Source: Phocaeicola sp. (GTDB lineage: Bacteria; Bacteroidota; Bacteroidia; Bacteroidales; Bacteroidaceae). Taken from it: a DNA stretch of 43,625 bases. Location: assembly GCA_020026175.1 (NCBI GenBank), contig JAHHQV010000017.1:1-43625 (forward strand), in the 5' to 3' direction. This document shows positions 27,074 to 34,873 of the stretch, in pieces. A program made the position numbers and the translations under genes. Position 1 is the first letter of the stretch, and every line of letters begins with the position of its first letter. The notes under the pieces were generated by a model, which had not been told where the DNA came from, made no database searches, and saw only the letters and a list, made by a program, of their open reading frames with translations.

Positions 27074-27709
27074 TTATAACAGTTTTCCTCCGATGATGAT
27101 TTGCAGTAGCAGCCCCAAAGTCTTGGCATTGCTGTCCAGATGGTAATTGTGCAGAGAATTCTTAAGGTCCGATTTAAGTATTTTCAGCGATTGCTGTATT
27201 CTGTAGTCTACCGTTTTGCTCGAAACACCGAGTTGTTCTGCTATCTCCTTATATGTCATACTTTCGAATCTGTGCATAATGAAAGCCTGTCTGTAATTTT
27301 CAGGAAGGCGTGCTATCGCTTCACGTACTTTCTCTCTAATGTCGTCTGCCTGATAATAGTCTTTGTTCTGAAGTGTTTCCTGCATGTATTCAAAATATAG
27401 TCTGTTTATTTTGTTTCTGCATTCAGTACTTGATATTTTATTCAGGGCTCTGTTGTATACACTTTTGAATAAATAAGAAGCAATTTTTTTTTCTATAGAA
27501 AGTGTTTTTCTGTTTTCCCAAATCCACAATAAAGTGTCTTGAACAATCTCTTCACTATCTTCCAGTGAAACAAATTTATGGCAGTAAGCACAAAGTATAG
27601 GATAAAATTGACGGAACAGCCTGTCAAAAGCCTTTTTATCAGAATTCTTTAGAGCGGAAATGATGTTGCTTTCGTTATATTCTTTGATGTCTTGTACCAA
27701 TTCTTCCAT
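27074..27709 (-). CDS. ECF RNA polymerase sigma factor of the PUL
   Basis: Extracytoplasmic-function sigma factor (211 residues) predicted to be held by the FecR-like protein encoded divergently. Region 2 covers about residues 27-93 (AFDRLFRQFYPILCAYCHKF, DSEEIVQDTLLWIWEN) and region 4 about 130-180 (LPENYRQAFIMHRFESM, YKEIAEQLGVSSKTVDYRI). No region 3 is present, as usual for ECF factors. It probably reads the two GGAAC-N16-GTC promoters at 28010 and 29251. It lacks such a promoter itself. Its leader carries two structured elements, the second ending in U7 23 nt before the ATG, which suggests control by transcription attenuation. Confidence 0.93.
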   Translation of the reverse strand: MEELVQDIKEYNESNIISALKNSDKKAFDRLFRQFYPILCAYCHKFVSLEDSEEIVQDTLLWIWENRKTLSIEKKIASYLFKSVYNRALNKISSTECRNKINRLYFEYMQETLQNKDYYQADDIREKVREAIARLPENYRQAFIMHRFESMTYKEIAEQLGVSSKTVDYRIQQSLKILKSDLKNSLHNYHLDSNAKTLGLLLQIIIGGKLL

Positions 27710-27732
27710 AAAATATCAGGTTTTTAAGAGCC

Positions 27733-27820
27733 AAAAAAAGGAACGCAGAGACTATCGGCTATCACTGCATTGAGGCTCTGGACTGCCCACCTTATAAGTA
27801 ATAATCCTATAGCTCTGCGT
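27733..27820 (-). ncRNA. Structured leader element A of the sigma gene, attenuator-like
   Basis: ACGCAGAG-CTAT type arms (27743-27755 and 27809-27820) form 12 bp with one bulged base around a loop of about 53 nt. Read on the minus strand the stem is followed after 3 nt by seven T residues (27739-27733), 23 nt before the sigma ATG, so it looks like an intrinsic terminator inside the leader. The loop carries the 16-mer shared with element C (27766-27781). Within it AGAGCC could also pair with GGCTCT just past the T-tract (27732-27727), a possible pseudoknot. The element could be a cis attenuator or release a small RNA. Confidence 0.6.
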
Positions 27821-27865
27821 CTTTATTGTATGTTTCGTCTTTTTTAGAAAGCGGATACAACAAAA

Positions 27866-27958
27866 ACGCAGAAACTTTTACTGTTGTCTTATCCAATAAG
27901 GTTTGAAATTGTCCAGATTTCAATGTCGGATATAGCAGTAAAGTTTTGCGTATTTTTT
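27866..27958 (-). ncRNA. Structured leader element B of the sigma gene, branched hairpin
   Basis: Arms at 27866-27883 and 27936-27951 give 16 bp with two single-base bulges. Inside are two hairpins: CTTAT/ATAAG (27888-27900) and TTGAAAT/ATTTCAA (27903-27923). T-runs flank it on both strands (T6 on plus at 27953-27958, T5 on minus). Element B begins ACGCAGA like element A, so the two may be diverged copies. If the promoter at 27969 is used, B is the first structure in the sigma leader. The opposite strand could equally be the functional one. Confidence 0.55.
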
Positions 27959-27968
27959 ATATGTAGAA

Positions 27969-28000
27969 CAAAAGTATACATTTTTTCAAAAAAAGACAAG
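27969..28000 (-). promoter_or_regulatory. Candidate promoter of the sigma gene
   Basis: On the minus strand CTTG (28000-27997), a 20-nt spacer and TACTTTTG (27976-27969) make a housekeeping-type promoter. Transcription would start near 27963 and give a leader of about 255 nt containing elements B and A. Confidence 0.45.
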
Positions 28001-28009
28001 AATAGTTTA

Positions 28010-28033
28010 GGAACTTTCGTTTTTTGAAATGTC
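28010..28033 (+). promoter_or_regulatory. ECF-type promoter before fecR
   Basis: GGAAC at 28010-28014 is followed by 16 nt and GTC at 28031-28033, the generic ECF arrangement. The surrounding bases (GTTTAGGAA...TTTGAAATGTC.TTATAATAAA) match the copy at 29251 closely, including the spacer length, which is the main support. Confidence 0.75.
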
Positions 28034-28086
28034 TTTATAATAAAAGATGTTGATAAGATAGTTTTTAATAAAGGTAAAAGGTATTT

Positions 28087-28133
28087 TGTTCATTGCATTG
28101 AGGCTCTGGCATACATAATGAACAGTGTTTTTT
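28087..28133 (+). ncRNA. Leader element C of fecR, hairpin with T-tract
   Basis: TGTTCATT (28087-28094) pairs with AATGAACA (28117-28124), 8 bp, followed after 3 nt by six T residues (28128-28133). The 16-mer TGCATTGAGGCTCTGG (28094-28109) fills most of the loop. It lies in the fecR leader downstream of the ECF promoter, so it may be a weak terminator or a target site for base pairing. Confidence 0.5.
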
Positions 28134-28155
28134 GATTAGGTAACAAACAAAGGTT

Positions 28156-28190
28156 ATTGAGGCCCTATTATAAAAAATATGTAGGGCCTT
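28156..28190 (+). ncRNA. Leader element D of fecR, hairpin
   Basis: AGGCCCTA (28160-28167) pairs with TAGGGCCT (28182-28189), a perfect 8-bp GC-rich stem with a 14-nt loop. It begins with ATTGAGGCCCT, one base off the core of the 16-mer found in elements A and C. It ends about 30 nt before the fecR start. Confidence 0.5.
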
Positions 28191-28220
28191 GATTTCCGGT
28201 TTATAGAATTTGATTAACAA

Positions 28221-29231
28221 ATGAATGATAAATTTGAAAATATAGAGGAGATGCTTTTACGCTATTGCGAAGGCTCTCTCAACGATGAGGAAAACAGACA
28301 GGTAGAGGAGTGGATAACCTCTGACAATGAACATGAAGACATAGCCCGTAATATTCACGAACTTTATTGGGCTGCAGATACTTTGCATGTAATGAACAAG
28401 GTGGATACAGAAAAGGCTTTGAAAAATATAAATGGTTCAATATACAGGAAAAGACTCAGGACTGTATTCCTTTGGGCTGAAAGAATTGCAGCTATATTGT
28501 TTCTTCCATTACTCTCTGCTTATTTGTTGCAATATCAGACAAACAGCAGTGGAGGTGTAGAAACAAAACCGAACATGATGGAGATACGTACAAATCTGGG
28601 AATGACAACATCGTTTGTGTTGCCTGACGGGACAAAAGTTTATCTGAATTCCGGTTCGGTAATACGTTATCCAAATGTATTTTCAGACAACAAACGCGAA
28701 GTTGAACTGTTGGGCGAAGCATTCTTTGATGTTACAAAGAATCCTGAAAAACGTTTTATAGTAAAGACGTCGTGTGATAAAAGAGTAGAGGTCTTTGGAA
28801 CTTCATTCAATATGGAAGCTTTTCCGGGCGATTCTTTGCTCAGTACCACTTTGCTGGAAGGAAAAGTAAAGTTTTGTGGCGACAATGGTTGTGTAGAGAT
28901 GCTTCCTGGCGAAAAGCTTGTATATAATGTCAACACCTCAAAGGCAAAGATGATAAAGACTGATGGCGAGGTAGAGACAGCATGGCGTGACGGAAAGATA
29001 ATATTCGATGATACTCCGTTTGATGAAGCCCTTAGGATGATTTCCAAAAGATTCAATGTGGACTTCGTGATAAAGAACGGCAGATACCATAAAGACTCGT
29101 TTACAGGAACATTCACTACTCAGCAACTAGAACAGGTGTTGGGAGTGTTCAGTATATCGTCAAAGATAAAATGGCGTTATCTTCCCACAACCAAGTCAGA
29201 GGACAAGAGAAGTATTATTGAAGTTTATTGA
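28221..29231 (+). CDS. FecR-family anti-sigma factor
   Basis: Inner-membrane anti-sigma factor (336 residues) that passes the signal from the STN domain of SusC to the ECF sigma factor. The N-terminal cytoplasmic part (1-80) contains the sigma-binding helices, one membrane segment spans about residues 84-104 (LWAERIAAILFLPLLSAYLL), then the periplasmic FecR domain (TSFVLPDGTKVYLNSGSVIRYP, GEAFFDVTKNPEKRFIVKT, VFGTSFNM) and the C-terminal DUF4974 (FDDTPFDEALRMISKRFNV). Diverges from the sigma gene, with an ECF promoter and two structured elements in the leader. Confidence 0.95.
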   Translation: MNDKFENIEEMLLRYCEGSLNDEENRQVEEWITSDNEHEDIARNIHELYWAADTLHVMNKVDTEKALKNINGSIYRKRLRTVFLWAERIAAILFLPLLSAYLLQYQTNSSGGVETKPNMMEIRTNLGMTTSFVLPDGTKVYLNSGSVIRYPNVFSDNKREVELLGEAFFDVTKNPEKRFIVKTSCDKRVEVFGTSFNMEAFPGDSLLSTTLLEGKVKFCGDNGCVEMLPGEKLVYNVNTSKAKMIKTDGEVETAWRDGKIIFDDTPFDEALRMISKRFNVDFVIKNGRYHKDSFTGTFTTQQLEQVLGVFSISSKIKWRYLPTTKSEDKRSIIEVY

Positions 29232-29250
29232 AAAAAAACATATAAGTTTA

Positions 29251-29274
29251 GGAATTCCTCAAATTTGAAATGTC
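29251..29274 (+). promoter_or_regulatory. ECF-type promoter before the susC-like gene
   Basis: GGAAT at 29251-29255, 16 nt, then GTC at 29272-29274. The flanks repeat those of the fecR promoter: GTTTAGGAA before and TTTGAAATGTC-TTATAATAAA across the -10. The first box ends in T rather than C. The susC-like ATG is about 190 nt downstream. Confidence 0.75.
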
Positions 29275-29353
29275 ATTATAATAAAGAACAAATCAGAAGT
29301 AAAAACAAATTTAAAATCAGACGATTATGGATAAACACGGAGATTAGAAAAAA

Positions 29354-29427
29354 CAAATAGAGAAATATTGGCGTATTTCTCTATTTGAAATGAATTAACT
29401 TAAAACAGATTTGTTTGGCGACAAATC
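29354..29427 (+). ncRNA. Two hairpins with identical TTGGCG loops in the susC leader
   Basis: Hairpin 1 is a perfect 14-bp stem (29354-29367 with 29374-29387). Hairpin 2 is a perfect 7-bp stem, GATTTGT/ACAAATC (29408-29414 with 29421-29427). Both have the six-base loop TTGGCG, although the stems are unrelated. Neither is followed directly by a T-tract (a T6 comes about 12 nt after hairpin 2). They lie between the ECF promoter and the start codon. Confidence 0.7.
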
Positions 29428-29465
29428 ATTATTAAATCATTTTTTACCTTAAAACGCACAAATGT

Positions 29466-32400
29466 ATGAAAAAAAAGTGTATTCCTCCACTATTGTGGAA
29501 TGTAAAAACGCATAAATCTGCGTTACCTAAAATACCTGTAATTATGAAATCATTGTTTTATGCTTATTTACTCGGTTCTGCAAGTTTGGCTTATGCCTCA
29601 AATACTTATGCACAGACTACTATGGTCAGCATCAACATGAAGAACCAGACCGTAAAGGAGGTCTTGAAGGAAATAGAAAATACTACAGAGTATTCATTCT
29701 TTTATAATAATCGCCATGTAGATCTCGGTAGAAAAGTATCGGTAGACGTCAGTAATGGAGATATATTTGAAGTCCTGGATAATGTATTCAGAGGTACCAA
29801 CGTGTCATATTCAGTGAAAGACAAGAATATAGTTTTCTCATTGAAAGAACAGTCGTCAGCAGTTCCCCAACAAGACAAAAAGATAACTGGTACCGTTATT
29901 GATGCTTCTGGTATGCCAATCATCGGTGCGAATATTATGGTGAAAGGTACTACCAACGGTACCATAACTGATATGGACGGAAAGTTCGTGCTTAATGTTC
30001 CAGACGGGGCAGTCTTGCAGATCTCCTATATCGGATATACTAATCAAGAAATAAAGGTTGGAAATAAGAGTGAATTGTCTATTACTTTGAAAGAGGATAC
30101 AGAAACCCTTGATGAAGTTGTTGTTGTGGGATATGGAACAACAACGAAACGTGCTATGGTAGCTTCGGTATCCTCGGTCAAAACTGATGAGTTGGGAAAC
30201 CTGCCTGTTTCTAATGTGAGCCAAGGTATGGCTGGTAGAGCAGCAGGGTTAATCGTACAGGGTTCTGGTGGTGGTATTAATAAAGTACCGCAAATTAGTA
30301 TTCGTGGTGGTAGTACTCCTTTGGTAGTAATTGATGGTGTAATCAGAGATTATGATGACTTTGTTTTATTATCTCCTGATGATATTGAAGCATTGTCTGT
30401 ATTGAAGGATGCTTCTGCAACAGCAGTATATGGTTCTCGTGCAGCAAATGGTATTCTTCAAGTTACTACTAAGAAGGGAAAGGAAGGAAAGCCTCATATC
30501 AATTATTCATTTAATTATAGTTTGTCATCTCCATCTTATTGGGCAAAGCCTTTAGATTCTTGGACGCGTGCAGAATACGCTAATATTGCTCACCGAAATG
30601 ACGGATTGCCTGACGCTTTCAGTCCAGAGAGAATTCAAAAAATGAAAGATGGTTCTGATCCTCTTCAAAATAGCAATACTGACTGGCGAAAGGTTATTTT
30701 GAGAAAAAGTGCTCCTATGAGTAAGCATCAGGTAACTATGTCAGGAGGTTCTGAAATTAATAATTATTATTTGAGCTTGGGACATATTAACCAAGGTTCT
30801 TTGTATAAAAACGATGTTCATAATATGCATAGAACTAACTTTCGTTTGAGTCAAAGTTCTTTAATAAAGAGTATAGGTTTGAAAGTGACTTCCACTTTAG
30901 ATGGCTATGTACAACTTATTAAACATCCGTGTAATTCACAGGTGTCTTCTACTGGGAATACATTTATGTTTATTCAAAATGTGTCTCCTTTAGTTCCTGC
31001 ATACAATAAGTATGGATTACCTTTCAATTTTGAGAATATACCTTCTGCAATTATAGCAAAGGATGGAGGTTATGTTCATAATGACGATAAAATGGTAAAT
31101 GGGAATTTGCAACTGGAATGGAATCTTCCTTGGGTGAAAGGTTTGCGTTTACGTGCGGCAGGTAATTATCGTTATAATATTAATGCTAAAAAAAGTTGGC
31201 GTAAAGATGCTGCAAAATATAATTATGATTCTCAGGAACCTATTTATCCAAGTAAACCTAAATTAACCAATGAAACTTGGTATGGTCATGCTTACAATTT
31301 ACAATTTTTTGCTAACTATGACAGAACTTTCGGGAAACATACTCTTTCATTGCTCGCAGGGTATGAACAGACTTATGGATATGATAACCACTATTGGTTG
31401 TCCAGAGAAGATTATAAATTTAATATTGACCAAATAGGAGTAGGACCTGAAGGTACTCAAAAGAATGGTGGTAGTGAATCTGAATATGGTCGTGCCGGAT
31501 GGATTGGTCAGTTGAAATATAATTATGATAATAAATATTTTGTAGAAGGTAGCATTCGTTATGATGGTTCTGACAACTTTCCTAAAAATAGACGTTGGGG
31601 TACATTCTATTCTGGTTCTATAGGATGGAGTGTTATAGATGAGGCTTTTATGGAAGACCTTGTCGATAAAAATATATTTAATCAGTTAAAGGTACGTGCG
31701 TCTTATGGGCAGGTCGGATTGGATAATTGGGGGAAGGAAGATGATCCGTTCCATATTAAACGCTTTGAATATTTAAATTCTTATCAGTTGAATAATAAGT
31801 CTTGGGTGGTAGATGGAGAATATATTCCTGGATTTTCTGAAGGTCCGATTCCTTCTCCAGATATTTCATGGTTTACAACTGATCAGTTTGATGTAGGTTT
31901 TGATTTCTCATCATTGAGTAATCGTTTGTATGGTACTTTTGATTATTTCTATTATAAAACAAAAGGTTTTTTATATGCTCCTAATCAAGTTGATGTAGGT
32001 TATACTGATCCTATTGGAATGAGTCTGCCACGTATCAAGACAAAAGGTGAACATCGTCGTGCTGGTTTTGATTTCTCATTGGGATGGAGAGATAATATTG
32101 GTGATTTCAAGTATGATGTAAGTATGAATTTTACTAAGTTTGATCAACTATGGGCTAATAATCCGACTGAAGCGGTGAGTGATTTGATGAATCCTTATAA
32201 ACGTAATACTCAGCAGAAAGGATTTTATGGTAATATGTACCAAAGCGAAGGGTTCTATGGAAGTGCACAGGATGTATATGACAGTCCAAAACGTTTGGGC
32301 TCTTATCATTTAACTGCTGGAGACTTGAAATATACAGACTTTAATGGAGATGGTAAGATTGATGATGCAGACCAATTGCGTTTAGGTAAAAGTTCTTTCC

Positions 32401-32897
32401 CCCGTGGAAATTTTGGAATAAATATCAAGTTATCCTATAAGGGATTTTTCTTTAATACCTTATTTCAAGGAGCTACCCGTTTTGATATGTACATGACTGG
32501 TACTGCACAGATGCATGGTGGACAAGTTGCTGAATTGCCTGTGATTTATGATTTCCACACAGATTATTGGACTCCTGATAATAGAAATGCTAAATATCCA
32601 AGACTGATGTCTTCGCCAGGTTTGAATGGTGCCAATAATCATGTCAGCAGTAATTTCTGGTTGCTGAATGGAGCTTATCTCCGTATGAAGGATTTCCAAT
32701 TCGGCTATGATTTCAAGTATAAATTGTTGAAGAGTACTCCATGGCTTTCTTCTGCAGTAGTAGCTATTTCAGGACAGAACTTGTTTACTATTTCAGAGGC
32801 AACTAAATATGGATTAGATCCGGAAAATGCAAGTACAGAACATTATGGTTATCCAAATGAAAGAGTTTTTGCAATTAGTTTGAATTTAGGTTTTTAA
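29466..32897 (+). CDS. SusC-like TonB-dependent transporter with STN signalling domain
   Basis: Outer-membrane transporter that imports the glycan fragment captured by the SusD-like partner. Of 1143 residues, about 1-49 form a long signal peptide (cleaved near YA/QTT). Next are the STN domain (about 52-125), a carboxypeptidase D-like domain (139-207), the TonB-box region (TLDEVVVVGYG, about 214-224), the plug (about 228-345) and a 22-strand barrel ending in LNLGF. The STN domain signals to FecR, which fits the sigma/anti-sigma pair. From about residue 240 the DNA appears lower in GC than the STN part. The start at 29466 keeps the long leader usual for STN-bearing SusC proteins. Confidence 0.95.
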   Translation: MKKKCIPPLLWNVKTHKSALPKIPVIMKSLFYAYLLGSASLAYASNTYAQTTMVSINMKNQTVKEVLKEIENTTEYSFFYNNRHVDLGRKVSVDVSNGDIFEVLDNVFRGTNVSYSVKDKNIVFSLKEQSSAVPQQDKKITGTVIDASGMPIIGANIMVKGTTNGTITDMDGKFVLNVPDGAVLQISYIGYTNQEIKVGNKSELSITLKEDTETLDEVVVVGYGTTTKRAMVASVSSVKTDELGNLPVSNVSQGMAGRAAGLIVQGSGGGINKVPQISIRGGSTPLVVIDGVIRDYDDFVLLSPDDIEALSVLKDASATAVYGSRAANGILQVTTKKGKEGKPHINYSFNYSLSSPSYWAKPLDSWTRAEYANIAHRNDGLPDAFSPERIQKMKDGSDPLQNSNTDWRKVILRKSAPMSKHQVTMSGGSEINNYYLSLGHINQGSLYKNDVHNMHRTNFRLSQSSLIKSIGLKVTSTLDGYVQLIKHPCNSQVSSTGNTFMFIQNVSPLVPAYNKYGLPFNFENIPSAIIAKDGGYVHNDDKMVNGNLQLEWNLPWVKGLRLRAAGNYRYNINAKKSWRKDAAKYNYDSQEPIYPSKPKLTNETWYGHAYNLQFFANYDRTFGKHTLSLLAGYEQTYGYDNHYWLSREDYKFNIDQIGVGPEGTQKNGGSESEYGRAGWIGQLKYNYDNKYFVEGSIRYDGSDNFPKNRRWGTFYSGSIGWSVIDEAFMEDLVDKNIFNQLKVRASYGQVGLDNWGKEDDPFHIKRFEYLNSYQLNNKSWVVDGEYIPGFSEGPIPSPDISWFTTDQFDVGFDFSSLSNRLYGTFDYFYYKTKGFLYAPNQVDVGYTDPIGMSLPRIKTKGEHRRAGFDFSLGWRDNIGDFKYDVSMNFTKFDQLWANNPTEAVSDLMNPYKRNTQQKGFYGNMYQSEGFYGSAQDVYDSPKRLGSYHLTAGDLKYTDFNGDGKIDDADQLRLGKSSFPRGNFGINIKLSYKGFFFNTLFQGATRFDMYMTGTAQMHGGQVAELPVIYDFHTDYWTPDNRNAKYPRLMSSPGLNGANNHVSSNFWLLNGAYLRMKDFQFGYDFKYKLLKSTPWLSSAVVAISGQNLFTISEATKYGLDPENASTEHYGYPNERVFAISLNLGF

Positions 32898-32909
32898 AAA
32901 GAGAATAAT

Positions 32910-34856
32910 ATGATACGAAATTATATACCCAAGTTATTTATAGGCGTAAGTTTTATAGGGCTACTAGGAGCTTGTAATACGATGGATACGGAACCGTTTG
33001 AAAGTTATAGTGAGGATTTAGTATGGAGTAGTTCTGAAACAGCCGAATCTTTTATATTGGAAACTTATAATAGTACGGTTGCCGTTTTACAAGGTAATTC
33101 AGCCGTATGGGAATCCAGAACTCCTAATGGAGCACAGTGTGACCAGGTTCAGAATCGCATTTCAACATTTGCTACGGAAACAGGATTAGATGCTTATTCA
33201 ACAGAAGGTGGATTTGGAAGATTTGATGCTCAGCGTCGTTGTAATATGATTTTACAGAAAGTGGCAGAATCTTCTACATTAACGGATAAGCAAAAGGCGC
33301 AATTTATTGCTGAAGCGCATTTCTTGCGTGGAGTATTGTATTTTGATATGGCTAGAAAAATGGGGCGTTTTGTTCCTATAAAAAAAGTTTTGACTCAAAA
33401 TGATAAGGAGGATTTTAAAACTCCATTGACTGCTAATGTAGCTGAAAGTTATAAATTGGTAATGGATGATTTTAATGATGCTCTTAAGGAAGGTGCATTG
33501 CCTGAAACTTCTTCTAAATCTAGAATTAATGTATATACAGTGCATGCTTTACGTTCACGTGCTGCATTACAGGCTTATGCGTATACAAAGGATAAAAAAT
33601 ATATTGATATTGCAATAGAGTCTGCCAATAAAGTCATTCTTTCTGGAAATTATTCATTGAGTGAAAACTATGGTGGTATTTTTAATAATGAATCACCAGA
33701 AGACCAAGAAATTATTATGGCAAAATATTATTTGGATTCAGATACGGAAATAGGAGCATTTAATGAGATGATTTGTACATTGCCTAATTTGTCTTATGAT
33801 GAAGGAGTGAAGGGTAGCAAAGATGGAAAATGTGATCTATTGCCAAAGAAGACATTTAATGGTTGGGGAGAATATTTTCCTACTCAGGATTTAGTAGATC
33901 AATATTTGGTTATAGATGAGAAAACTAATGAGGCAAAATTATGGTATGAATCTTCTCAGATATTAGATAATGTAGAATTTTTACCAACTGAAGGGCTTAC
34001 AGAAGGATGTATTGAAACGTTTGTTCGCTATGATAAGGAAAAGAGACATGTGCCGACTCTAGTGGATCTGAAAACAGGAAAGCCATCATCTGATTATCCC
34101 AATGTAAAGTATAATATGAGAGTAAAATCAGGTTCAAATCGTAATATTACAGAACTGATGTATTCAAATCGTGACAAGCGTATGGATCATACAATTGTGC
34201 GTGACGATACGAAATTTGTGAAAGAATATATCGGATTGAATGTTGGAGGATCAGCATCACAAGGAATTAGAATCAAGGAAGATGGTGGTTGGTATACTAC
34301 GGCTACTGGATATTATTGGAGGAAATATATTGTTCCTGCCGAACCACAGATGGCTGCATGGGCTAAAGTCAATTGTCATTTTATAATAGCTCGTTTGGGA
34401 GAAATGTATATGAACTTAGCTGAGGCTTATTTATTGAAAGAAGATGTGGCTAATGCTATTTATAATTTAAACCAGACTCGTGTCAAACATGGTGGATTAC
34501 CTGCTTCTAAGGCTTCTACACTAAAAGAGGCATGGATAGACTATATACGTGAAAGACGTGTAGAAATGGCTTATGAAGAAGGTGATATATATTTTAGTTA
34601 TTTGCGTTGGGGAAAATATGGCTCTTATGCAAATTATGAACGTGATCCTGGAACTGTTATTAAAGATTTGGATTCTCCTGTCTATAAAATAACTATTACA
34701 AGTGACAGAAAATCAGCATGTATTAATCGTTTAAACTTGTTGAATAGTTGGAATCGTAATTTTACAGTGAAACGTTATTTACTTCCTATTCCACAAGCAG
34801 AGATAGATAAGCGCTCTGCTGCAGGAATTAAAGATGAACAGAACCCTAATTGGTAA
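32910..34856 (+). CDS. SusD-like surface glycan-binding lipoprotein
   Basis: Lid partner of the SusC-like transporter, anchored on the cell surface. The lipobox LLGAC puts the lipidated Cys at residue 22. The helical TPR-type SusD fold shows in segments such as AQFIAEAHFLRGVLYFDMARKMG, INVYTVHALRSRAALQAYAYT and IIARLGEMYMNLAEAYL, and the typical C-terminal IRERRVEMAYEEG...YLLPIPQAEID is complete. At 648 residues it is longer than average. It lies 12 nt after the susC-like gene, as expected. The bound glycan is not readable from sequence. Confidence 0.95.
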   Translation: MIRNYIPKLFIGVSFIGLLGACNTMDTEPFESYSEDLVWSSSETAESFILETYNSTVAVLQGNSAVWESRTPNGAQCDQVQNRISTFATETGLDAYSTEGGFGRFDAQRRCNMILQKVAESSTLTDKQKAQFIAEAHFLRGVLYFDMARKMGRFVPIKKVLTQNDKEDFKTPLTANVAESYKLVMDDFNDALKEGALPETSSKSRINVYTVHALRSRAALQAYAYTKDKKYIDIAIESANKVILSGNYSLSENYGGIFNNESPEDQEIIMAKYYLDSDTEIGAFNEMICTLPNLSYDEGVKGSKDGKCDLLPKKTFNGWGEYFPTQDLVDQYLVIDEKTNEAKLWYESSQILDNVEFLPTEGLTEGCIETFVRYDKEKRHVPTLVDLKTGKPSSDYPNVKYNMRVKSGSNRNITELMYSNRDKRMDHTIVRDDTKFVKEYIGLNVGGSASQGIRIKEDGGWYTTATGYYWRKYIVPAEPQMAAWAKVNCHFIIARLGEMYMNLAEAYLLKEDVANAIYNLNQTRVKHGGLPASKASTLKEAWIDYIRERRVEMAYEEGDIYFSYLRWGKYGSYANYERDPGTVIKDLDSPVYKITITSDRKSACINRLNLLNSWNRNFTVKRYLLPIPQAEIDKRSAAGIKDEQNPNW

Positions 34857-34873
34857 TTTAAATATAATTGATT

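Noticed and set aside
27710..28220. Invertible promoter between sigma and fecR
   Set aside because: The 16-mer copies are in direct, not inverted, orientation, so they would support deletion rather than inversion; no recombinase gene is nearby.
28667..29116. 149-codon frame antisense to fecR
   Set aside because: Shadow of the FecR coding frame, no domain or promoter.
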